A DNA stretch of 64,000 nucleotides from Macrophomina tecta (lineage: Eukaryota; Ascomycota; Dothideomycetes; Botryosphaeriales; Botryosphaeriaceae): assembly GCA_024180945.1 (NCBI GenBank), contig JAKSGN010000022.1, positions 1,361,340-1,425,339 on the forward strand, given 5' to 3'. Below the pieces are notes generated by a model. It was given only the letters and a program-made list of their open reading frames with translations. It was not told the DNA's origin and made no database searches. Both the position numbers and the translations under genes were made by a program. Position 1 is the stretch's first letter, and each line of letters opens with the position of its first letter. Below are positions 43,971-53,479 of the stretch, piece after piece.

Positions 43971-45692
43971 AAAACGTATAGAAATTATCGCTTTAATAGA
44001 AACCCTATCCGGTTCTACTAAAATTTAAGTATTAATAGATTATAGTTATAATCTAAACCTCGTATTTCTTAAATATATAGAGCGACTTATCTTATAAAAT
44101 ATATAAGCTAGTACTAAGCCGTCTACCCGTCTTCTTAATAATACTACCGTTACGTTATACGACTTTTATTATATAGGGGTTACTACGTGCGACTCGGGGG
44201 GCGCTATACGTACTATTAAACTCTAATCTTATTAGAGTAGCTTATTTACGGGCTACGACGCTATACTTAGTATACCCTAGCTTAGGGCTACTGGGCCGGT
44301 TATCGATTTTAGAAGAGAAATATTTTACTAGAGTATAAACTCGCTAGAGTATATATATCTAGTAAGCGCTACTAAATTATTCTAGAACTTAAAACTAGAG
44401 AAGTTTATTTACTTTCTTTAGCCGTCCGACTACTAGCTCTCGCCTACGGGTAATCTAGAAAGTTAAAGAAATAACTTTAACTTTTTTATAGCTCTTTCGT
44501 AGGCGGAAAGTATACTAAACGCACGTAAAAAATAGGGCAGGAGCGACCGAAATCTAGAAGGGCTTTTATCTAACTAAACTCTCTTCTATCTATAGGGGCT
44601 ATACTCCTATATCTAAAAAGTATACGAACTGTATAAAGAACTCGCTAGTTTAGTAGACGTACTACTAGCTAAGATAGCTAAGAAGGTCCGCGACGAGATT
44701 CTAAATACTTATAAAAAGTACTTAGACGTTTTTTTAGATAAATAAGCTACTAAGCTACCGTAATATACTAAGTTTAATTATACTATTAATCTTATTATAG
44801 GTTCTAAGCTACCGTTAATACCCCTATATAGACTCTTCTAATCTAAACTACGGATCCTTAGAGAATATATTAATAAGACCTTAGAACGGGGGTAGATTAA
44901 ATATAGTAAGTCGTTTATAGGCGCGCCTATTCTCTTCGCCCCTAAGGTAGACGGTACTATATAGTTATACGTAGATTATAGGGGCCTAAATAAGGTTATA
45001 GTTAAAAATAGCTATTTTATACTACTAGTAGGCGAGCTACTAGACTATCTAAGTATCGTAAAGATCTTTACTAAACTAGACCTACGCGATACTTATTACT
45101 AAATCCGTATAAAGGAAGGTAATAAGTAGAAAATAGTATTTAAGATACGTTATAGATATTACGAGTATTTAGTTATACTATTTAGCTTAACTAACGCACC
45201 TATAATCTTTTAGTTATATATCTACTAAGCCCTAGAAGGTCTAGTAGATACGATTTATATAGTCTACTTAGATAATATACTTATATACTTAGCGAATAAG
45301 TCTTAGTACGCTAAGTACGTTAAATACGTTCTTTAAAGATTATATAATTAGAATCTCTACGTAAAACCGTCTAAATATAGCTTTTATATAAAGTATATCG
45401 AGTTTCTAGGCTTTATTATTACCCCCTAGGGGGTTATTATAGACCCCGTAAGAGTCGAAGCTATTAAGAACTAGCTAAAGCCGTAAAGCTATCGTAATAT
45501 TTAGGTTTTCGTAGGTTTCACTAATTTTTATAGGTGCTTTATATAAAATTACTCTACGGTGGTTTAGCCGCTAATAAGCTTATTAAAAGAAGTAGCCTAG
45601 AATTCTAATCTAGAGGCTAAATAAGTACCGAAAAAAAGACTAACTAAATAGTATAAGCTTTAGAAGTAGCCTATAGAGATAAAATAGGCGTT
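43971..45692 (+). pseudogene. Gypsy-B pol: protease and RT (RIP-inactivated)
   Basis: Protease-like IKVLIDYSYNLNLV (about 44020; the usual DSG serine codon is changed). RT shows LYVDYRGLNKV (about 44965), [20 protein letters not shown] (about 45060), and the catalytic block VYLDNILIY (about 45265; YLDD changed to YLDN). FLGFIITPQGV and VFVGFTNFYRCFI follow. The reading ends in the RNase H linker at the LTR2 insertion. Confidence 0.8.
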
Positions 45693-46431
45693 TATTACGA
45701 ACCCCAGAGGGACAAGGGCTTTATAACCCCACGAACAGAAAGCCCGCACGGGAAAAGGCACCGCAGGGGCCAAGAACCTGCAAGAACAACAGAGCCGCAA
45801 CACCAGCGCGCCCGCACGGGAAAAACAGCCTCGAGAAAGAACGGCGCGTACGGGCCTAGACAAGGCAGCAGCGGAAGCCCGTACGGAAACGGCGCCCACA
45901 CGGCATAGCAAAACCACGGAAACACCGACCAGGTTAAACTCCCGCAGGGGAAGAATGTCCCCAAGAAAAGAATTACGAATCCCGGAAACCAACTTCGGGC
46001 CAAAAGGAACGGACGGAAGAAAGTCGGATAACTCGTACGGTTTAAGAAACGATAGTCTAGCGGTATAATACTCCCTTAACCGATGCAAAAGTCGGATTCC
46101 AGGAAACAAACCTTAGCGCCCAAGTTACGTAAAACCCACCGGGCCTACTAGATAACGAAGAATCGCGATTATCCTCTACTACGTATAGATAATAAAGAAT
46201 TCCAACTATCCTTTACTATCTATAGATTAATATAACTCTTATATAGTATATAGATATACTCTTTAGATAGTACCTTAACCTTCGTAGTTAACTTAAAGTT
46301 CTAATACAACCCTATTAGAGGTAATAAGCCTAACGCGTACCGCGCACCGATATATTACGTAATTACTACTATCGTTCTAATCCTTTACCCTTCTCTTATC
46401 CTTTAAGGTAAACCCTTTAGCTACCTAACCC
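45693..46431 (+). repeat. LTR2, truncated by about 45 bp at its 3' end
   Basis: Begins TATTACGAACCCCAGAG after GCGTT. It matches 48454-49232 until CTACCTAACCC, then breaks into the helicase 5' region. GC-rich CCCGCACGGG repeats fill the U3 part. Plus- and minus-strand frames here (45660-46109) are simply LTR sequence. Confidence 0.82.
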
Positions 46432-46749
46432 AAACTAAAAAAAGTAAATCGACCGTTATAAGGGTCGATTTAGGTCCTATACAAAATTAAGATTTAGGGT
46501 TAGAGTTACGAGTACGGTTGATTAAGTACAGTCGATTTAGAAAAAAGATATCGGATTCGCGTCAAATTAAGATATATTGCAGAGCGCGGTTAGGCGATAA
46601 GAATTTTTACGTATAATATACCCGCCCGATCGCGTGTTCGAGCGTAATTTAGCAGTTAGGGTAAGTTAGAGTAAGGTTAATAGAGTAAGAGCGGCCCGAG
46701 CGCGGTAGTAATTAAAGAGCGCGCATTCGCCGGGTAGGCACGCAGCGCG
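46432..46749 (+). promoter_or_regulatory. upstream region of the helicase gene with a perfect hairpin
   Basis: Contains the inverted repeat TAAATCGACC (46445-46454) / GGTCGATTTA (46463-46472) with an 8-base loop. A few bases on is TTAGGGTTAG, less than two units of the common fungal telomere repeat. No gene is visible. Function unknown. Confidence 0.4.
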
Positions 46750-48453
46750 CGAACGTATAGCAAATACCAAGTCAGAGAGTTAAAAGTAAGGATTAAAGTA
46801 GTTAGTTCAATAGCAAAGAATAGTTTCCCGTATTAACGCAGCGAAAGAAAAAGTAGATAGCAGCGAAATAACAAGCATATAATAAGCGCAAGTTAATATA
46901 GCCGAAACAGCGAAGTATTTTTATTATTTAGAAGAATTTAGAGTCGTCGTATATAAGAAGTACCGGCACGCGGTATAGCCAAATCAGATAGCAGGGCATT
47001 TACAAGGCAGACATTACGGCATTAGCGAAAAAAACACAGAGGCGATCGCAGAGAAAATTATAGCATTTACCGAATTAATCAGGTCCCCCGAAGAATTTTA
47101 GGCGCCCGTAGGCGTTAATAAGCCGATCCTAGAGTTGCCGTTATATTAGAACGGGTTAATATACGAGTTATAGCCCAACAAATACCGGTATATTTACCGG
47201 GATAGAATAACGATAAAGAAGCATTAGCGCATCGAGTATTAGTAGTTAGCCGGCAGCCAAAAGAGCGGGTCGGGCAAGAGTAAAAGCGAGCGGGTTAAGA
47301 GTCGGTTTTAGAAAGTAGTAAAGCGGGTATATTATTAGCAATTTTTCACGAGCCGGCACGGATCGCAGTATTTTAAGATACAGCAACCAGCGAAGAAAGA
47401 AAATAGAACGCGCGAAGACGGTAACGGCGGTAACAACAATAGTAGCAAAAACACGTAAACGCGGGCGTAGCAGCAAATACAGGCCCGGTTCAAGCAGGCC
47501 AAGAAGAAGGCAGCCGCCGTCGTTCAGAACGCCAAGAGAAATCAAGCGAACCCGTAGTTAGAGCGGACGCAGTAGCAGAAGTATTTAGTCGGCAAAAACC
47601 GCAAGAATTTATCGCGGTACATCGTTAAGCCGGGCGGCAAGGAGAACGAAAAGAAGAATAAATAATAGAAGGCCGCTAATAAGAAAAAAGACGATCCGAA
47701 CAAGCCAATTAAGACGGCCGTATAGCAGACAATAAAAAACGTTACCTATATTAGTCAAAAGAGCGTAGCGAAGCGGGCGGGCGTATTAATACGAATATAG
47801 GCGATTCGAACGAAGAAGTATTAGACCTAATATTAGCCGTTATAGCCGTATATAAACGAGGAATCGATTAAAAACTATACCCGGTCGTAGGAGTAGATAT
47901 TAATATTTTTTATATAAACGCAGCGGCAGCACGATTAGAACAACCCAGCGTACAAATTCACCCGCAGTCAGTTTAAAGCATTCGTTAGATTAGTCAAAGA
48001 GGTAGAGCGGGAGATAGAAGAAAACGAAAATAAAAAAGAAAATTATAAAGAAAATAAAGATAATAAGAAAGCAAAAGAAAAGAGAGAAAAAAAAGATGAC
48101 GAGAAAGAAAGCGAGATAAATAAAAAAAATAAAAAGAAGTAGTAAAAATTAACCCTAATTCAACGAGTATATTTAGATTTTTATATCGAGTTATTAAATC
48201 AACGATTCGTTAAGCGCGAGTACGAGAGCGCGTTAGTATACGCGGCCGCCGTATTAGAAGTCGACCCGACGGATAATAGTTAGAGAGGCCTAGAGACGTA
48301 CAGGTTAATTTTATCGGTATTAATTAAGGTGGCGCATTTTATAGTTATTTAGAAGGCATTTAAGGTAGTAATACCGGCGGAGAAGAACGAGTATTTTAGC
48401 GCGAGCGCGAGGCCGTATAATTTCGAAGATAGCGGATACGAAAGCGAGGAAAG
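46750..48453 (+). pseudogene. RecQ-type (telomere-linked-like) helicase, N-terminal part with DUF3505-like fingers
   Basis: The reading contains LEEFRVVVYKKYRHAV, IAGHLQGRHYGI and later LPLYQNGLIYEL, KYRYIYRDRITIKKH. With tyrosines taken as RIP-altered cysteines, these match the two Cys2His2-like fingers of the DUF3505 (PF12013-like) domain that opens large fungal RecQ-helicase-like proteins. Further on come a basic linker, an acidic low-complexity stretch (48000-48140), and LIQRVYLDFYIELLNQRF with REYESALVYAAAVLEV. The frame stops at 48453 in an acidic/Ser-rich segment (YNFEDSGYESEES), where an LTR2 element inserted at GAAAG. The gene continues, inverted, from 57512 downward. The family is often subtelomeric; calling it a true telomere-linked helicase is inference. 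Confidence 0.75.
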
Positions 48454-49232
48454 TATTACGAACCCCAGAGAACAAGGGCTTTATAACCCCACGAGCGGAA
48501 GGCCCGCACGGGAAAAGGCACCGCAGGGGCCAGAAACCTATAGGAACGGCAGAGCCGCACCACCAGCACGCCCGCACGGGAAAACCAGCCGCAAGAGAAG
48601 ACGGCGCGTACGGGCCTAGGCAAGACAGCAATAAGAGCCCGCACGGGAGCGACGCCCACGCGGCACAGCAAGACCACGAGAACACAAACCAGGTAAACTC
48701 CCGCAGGAAAAGAACGCCCACAAGAAAGAAGTCACGAATCCCAAAAACCGGCTTCAAGCCAAAAGAAACGGACGAGAGAAAGTCGGACAACTTATACAAT
48801 CCAAGAAACGATAGTCTAGCGGTAGAATACTCCCGTAACCAATATAGAAGTCGGATTCCAGGAAACGGGCTTTAGCGCCCGAGTTACGTAGGACCCACAA
48901 AGCCCACCTAAATCAACCTAATCCAAGATTAATAATCCAATACCATTAATCTAGCTACTTTAATCTAGCTATATCGATCTAGATTACTACAATTTTCCTA
49001 CAGTATATAGATATACTTATTAGATAGTACTTTAACCTTCGTAGTTAACTCAAGATTCCAATACAGACTTATTAGAGGTAACAAGCCTAACGCGCACCGC
49101 GTACCAACCTATCACGTAACCGCTACCCATTGTTTTAATCCTTTACCCTTCTCTTATCCTTTAAGGTAAACCCTACCGCTACCTAACCCTACTAGGTAAC
49201 TCCGAAGCCTAGTAGAAGAGGCCGCCGTTACA
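48454..49232 (+). repeat. LTR2 5' LTR (779 bp)
   Basis: TATTACGAACCCC start, GCCGCCGTTACA end. U3 is GC-rich with repeated CCCGCACGGG. At 48811-48830 is a tRNA-like A-box/D-arm segment. A TATA-like run (CAGTATATAGATATAC) precedes the conserved CTTCGTAG hairpin near 49032. The leader CTTTAACCACCATCCTTACA is the same as in LTR1 elements. Confidence 0.9.
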
Positions 49233-49359
49233 CTTTAACCACCATCCTTACAAGGAAAGGCAGTTCCGAGGAGAGAAACACTCAACAATAAGGTAGTATC
49301 ACCCAACACTTAACGCTAACTAAGCAACACAATAAACGACGTCAACATAAACAACAACG

Positions 49360-51340
49360 GTCCCCCTTAGCCAACTATAGCCGACCTCTTTCAGGTCATT
49401 CAAGACATACAAGACCAGATCGGCGAACTACGTAAACAACTCCAGGAGCAGACCAACGAGAACACCTAGCTCCATCAACAAATAGGCGAACTTCGCAACC
49501 AAGCCATTCCAACGACCCCTACCCCAATACCTATTTACACTCCGGCATCAACAACGACTCAACCTCCTAACAAAAGCACGAAGACGGCTAAGCCAGATCT
49601 ATTCTACGATAACCAAAAGAAGCTCCAGACCTTCCTCTCGCAACTCAACCTATACTTCTTCTTCAACTCCAGAGACTTCCCCACCGACGACAAAAAGATA
49701 ATATTCGCAGCCACCTACCTCCGCGACATCGCGGCACAGTAGTTCGAGCCCTACCTTAGAGACCGAATAGAGAAAGAACCAAAAGCACGTAAGAAAAACA
49801 CCAAAAAAGTCTTTAGTAGCTATAAGCACTTCGTAACTCAAATTAAGCAAAGCTTCGGAGACCTCGACGAGGTTAACAAGGCCTAACGAGCCGTCATAAA
49901 CATCCACCAAAAGACCTCAGTAGCGGACTACACTATAAAATTCCAAAAGACCGCAGCGTACCTAGATAACTAGTCCAACCGCGCCCTTATAGACCACTAC
50001 TACCGAGGGCTCAAGAAAAGGGTTAAAGACCAACTCATAACACAAGACGATCCTAAGACCCTAGACGAGCTCATCAAGCTAGCCATCAAATACGACAACC
50101 GTCTCTTCGAGCGCCAATCCAAGAAGTACAAGGCAAACTACAGAGCCAACACTTCGCGCCCAGCGCGCCCCAGACACACTCAGGAAGGAGGAGATGCCAT
50201 AGAGCTAGACAACATCAACCGCCGAAACGACCCACCTAAAAGAAACAACCACTATAGGGGAAAGAACAACGGCTACAAGAGAAAACAACGCAAAGAATAG
50301 ACCCCGAAACAAAAACAAAGATTCGAAAAAGAACTATACGTCTACTACAGCAAGACTTAGAAAAAGACACACTACTACCTTAAGAAGAACAAATAAGTCT
50401 CGGCCACAACGCAAAAACCGGAAAGCCGAGAAGCCTCTACGGTTACTAAGCAAGAAAACCCCTTCGCCGAATTCAATAAGCAATACGAAGAAAGCCAGAG
50501 CCCCGAGTATTAGAGGCTTAGCTAGACAGCCTACTATAATAACAACTACACTACTCACTAGAGCGACAAGGACGCCACAGGCTAGTACCCTAAGAAGCCA
50601 CGACACGTCAATACGACCCTAAGAATAGAGGAAGAGCTCATTAAGGCCTTTCCCAACGACGAGGACCTAGTCGACAGCGACACGGGGGAACTATACGACA
50701 GCACCCCAGAGTCGAGCACAACCAACAACGAGCGGTGGCAGGACGAAGCCACGCTCATAAAAATAACCGAGCACCTAACTCGATACGGAGAGACACGCCG
50801 CGTCACCAACAGCCTAGAGCCCACGGTCACCTAGATTCCAGGCCCCACAATTGACCTCAGGACGCAGCAATACAAGGTACAGCAAGAAAAGGTATACGCA
50901 CGCGTATAGCAAGACGACACCTAGAACCCCTAGAAAGAATCACCACTCGAGACGGCCGACGAACTCGCATCTTGGCTAGAGAACGAGGCACAGGGAGCAC
51001 GACAACAACAAGACCTACAACACCTTCGTAACATAGCCTACACCCTCTATCAGTACGGCACAGCAACCAGGAACAGGGGCACCTTACAATAGACACCCTA
51101 CGAAAAATACGACATGCCTACCTTCCAGTATTAGGTCCGAAACGGGTGGATCTACTAGAGACGACTAATCAAGCGCGGTAGATAGACGCAATAAAAAGAC
51201 ACGCTAATCCCAGTAAACAAATAGAACGAATATATCCGTTACGAAATAACGGAACGACCGACGTTAAAAAACTAGACGGCTCCCCTAGACAGAAATCCTA
51301 GGAGGGGCCGTTAGACAGGTCCCTCAACTAGGTTACACGT
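49360..51340 (+). pseudogene. LTR2 Gypsy gag
   Basis: Clear gag: a coiled-coil start (ADLFQVIQDIQDQIGELRKQL, about 49380), a Pro/Thr linker, capsid (PDLFYDNQKKLQTFLSQL; TYLRDIAAQ; KALRKKNTKKVFSSYKHF-like), then RYRGLKKRVKDQLIT-like sequence. At about 50335-50390 is a CCHC knuckle degraded to YVYYSKT...THYYLKK. An acidic tail follows. Stops are few and all of the TAG/TAA type, so this is a mildly RIP-mutated copy. Confidence 0.78.
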
Positions 51341-53034
51341 ATAGCGAACGAAATTATACCTACCGGATCAAACTTATACCGACTTTTACACATCCCAGTT
51401 ACATTCTACGGGAAAAAGGCAATGGCTATAATCGATAGCGGCGCACAAGGCGTATTCGTCGACCCTAAGTTTATCGTTAAAAACCAACTACCCTAGCAAG
51501 CCAAGGATTACCCTTATCGGCTAAGCACGGTAGACGGCTCCCTAGCGAAATACAGAAATAGCTAAATACGAATCGAGACAGAAAAAGCACCCCTCACCAT
51601 CGGTAATTACCGAGAACGAATCAACCTCGACGTAATAACAATCCCCGGACACGACATCATCCTAGAAATATCGTAGCTAAAGACTCACGAGCCACACATT
51701 AGCTAAAGAACAGAGACTATTACGTTCCCTAACAAATACTATAGACGCCACCTCGCAACGGCAAGAAGAAGCCAATAGCGCCAAAAGAAAGCGCCAGAGC
51801 CTAGAAGCCAGAGCGAAACCTCCGAGCCAAGACAGCGGGATAATAACGTACCCGTAGATATTAAGACCATCAGCTACCGAGCGCTAAAACTCATAATAAG
51901 ACGAGGAGAAAAGGCCTACACAATTTACGTAAAACCCAGTAAAGACATCGAGCAGAAGACTCTTACTCGTACAAAATAGGGCCTTACGGACAAAGATAAG
52001 AACAGCCTAAAGCCAGTCGGAGAAGACTACCCCCAGAGACTTAATAGACGATACGGTTACCCAAATAAAGTAGATACCAACCCCCTCGGGTATAAGAGCC
52101 ATAACGACAAAGGCATTTCGGCAGCCGAGGTTAGCGCAGACCTTAGCGGAATTATAAGGCCTACCAAGGACAAATCAGCACCTATACCGGAATTAGAGAC
52201 AGTCCCACAGGAATTCTAAAACATACCGAGAATATTCCAAGAAAGAGGCAAAGGACAACTACCAGAGCATCAGCTATAGAATCATAAGATACCCTTACTC
52301 CCGGGAACACAACCTACTTTCAAGCCCATTTACTCCTTATCTAAAACAGAGGCTAAAGCATTACGGAAATACATTAACAAAAACCTAGAACGAGGATATA
52401 TACGACCCTCATAGTCGCCGGTAAAATACCCCATCCTATTCGTTCCAAAAAAGAATAGCAAGCTCCGCCTCTACGTCGACTACAGACAGCTAAATAACAT
52501 TACGATAAAAAACCAATACCCATTACCTCGCATCGACGAATTACAAAACAAGCTTCGCAACGCCAAGTTCTTCACAAAACTAGACCTCCGAGAAGGTTAC
52601 CACCTAGTTCGTATCAAGAAAGATAAAGAATAGAAAACTACGTTCCAAACGCGATTCAAACATTACAAGTATACGGTAATACCTTTTAGGCTTACCAACG
52701 CACCGGCTACCTTCCAGAGCTTAGTCAACGATACCCTACGTCCGTATTTAGATATATTCGCCTTAGCTTACCTAGATAATATCCTAATATACTCGGAAAC
52801 GCTCGAGGAACACACTAAGCACGTAAGAAAAGTCCTAAAGGCCTTAGATAAACGAAACCTCCAAGTAGCCCCAGAAAAGAGCGAGTAGTACACACAAAAG
52901 ACAGAATACCTAGGGTTCATCATCACCCCAGGGCATATCGGCATAGACGACAAGAAACTAGACGCAATCAGAGACTAGCCAACACCGCGAACCATTAAAA
53001 AAGTACAATCCTTCCTTAGATTTACTAACTTTTA
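51341..53034 (+). pseudogene. LTR2 Gypsy pol, 5' part: protease and RT
   Basis: Protease active site AIIDSGAQGVFVDPKF (about 51430-51475) has its DSG intact. RT shows [70 protein letters not shown] (Asp changed to Asn) and FLRFTNF at the end. The codon for the next Tyr is cut after TA at 53034, exactly at an LTR1. The minus-strand sequence entering from 64000 begins with that Tyr (FYRKFIINYAK). Confidence 0.85.
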
Positions 53035-53116
53035 TGTTACGGCGCAGCCTGCACGGGTTGATGAAGAGGGGAGCAACCCCACCAGAGGCGGGCAGAACCA
53101 AAGAAATGTGGGCTAA

Positions 53117-53130
53117 GGGTCACGTGACCC
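53117..53130. promoter_or_regulatory. palindromic E-box in LTR1 U3
   Basis: GGGTCACGTGACCC, a perfect palindrome around CACGTG. The core GTCACGTG resembles sites bound by Cbf1/Pho4-type bHLH factors. A 16-bp version stands at the same place in 55762-56203. Confidence 0.5.
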
Positions 53131-53259
53131 CGCGATCAGTCAGACCCACTCGCCAAGAAATTGAGCAGACCAACCCAACCGATCAGTAGGAGGGTCGCGA
53201 TCAGTCACTGAGCGCAACACCTTCACTGAGCATACAGATTGTATACACTTTCTTACTTG

Positions 53260-53303
53260 TATATAAACCACACTCCTTAGATAGCCTTGACCTTCGTGGT
53301 CAA
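53260..53303 (+). promoter_or_regulatory. LTR1 core promoter: TATA box and 5' hairpin of R
   Basis: TATATAAA at 53260, then 27 bases on a 6-bp stem with TTCGT loop (53287-53303). The spacing fits a transcript starting at or just before the hairpin. The arrangement is repeated in every LTR1 here and, in mutated form, in LTR2. Confidence 0.55.
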
Positions 53304-53479
53304 CTTCAATAGCAATTCGCACATTGTTAGTAACACGGCCTTCGCACACAGTGCTCAGTCTCATCACGTGTTCGACTTGCTCTCACCCTTTTCTTGTACC
53401 CACTCAAGGAAAACCCCCTCGACAGGTTTTCTCCCTCTTTGGTGTTTGGATCCTTAGAGGCAGAGGCCCGCTCGTTACA

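Larger units (their letters stand above)
42553..45692 (+). mobile_element. Gypsy-B, 3'-truncated relative of Gypsy-A
   Basis: Starts with an LTR remnant (42553-42660) matching the end of the Gypsy-A 3' LTR, followed by gag, protease and RT. Cut at 45692 by LTR2. The last 100 bp overlap the start of Gypsy-A (5032-5135), which confirms one family. RIP-mutated. Confidence 0.8.
48454..53034 (+). mobile_element. LTR2 Gypsy, 5' half (plus strand)
   Basis: 5' LTR, leader, gag, protease and RT of an LTR2 Gypsy, stopping at 53034 inside pol. The left edge has target duplication GAAAG (48449-48453), matched at 57508-57512 (as CTTTC) next to the minus-strand 3' LTR. The pol reading continues at 64000 on the minus strand, so the element was split by inversion. 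Confidence 0.88.
53035..53479 (+). repeat. LTR1 (445 bp) at an inversion junction
   Basis: A nearly unmutated LTR1 (TGTTACGGCGCAGCC ... CTCGTTACA) with left flank TTTTA (LTR2 pol) and right flank TATAG (helicase, minus strand). The flanks do not match, as expected for a hybrid left by recombination between two LTR1 copies. It has the palindrome GGGTCACGTGACCC (53117-53130), a TATA box (53260-53267) and the hairpin TTGACC-TTCGT-GGTCAA (53287-53303). Confidence 0.9.

Noticed and set aside
45660..46109. 149-aa and 102-aa frames rich in Cys, Phe and Pro
   Set aside because: They lie within LTR2 and recur in all LTR2 copies (48320-48799, 60732-61109) because the U3 is GC-rich with few stops; no protein features.
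46490..46505. Telomere repeat tract
   Set aside because: Only TTAGGGTTAG, less than two units; not an interstitial telomere.
48811..48830. A functional tRNA gene
   Set aside because: A-box and D-arm resemble a tRNA, but no proper acceptor stem or B box is found and it repeats within every LTR2.
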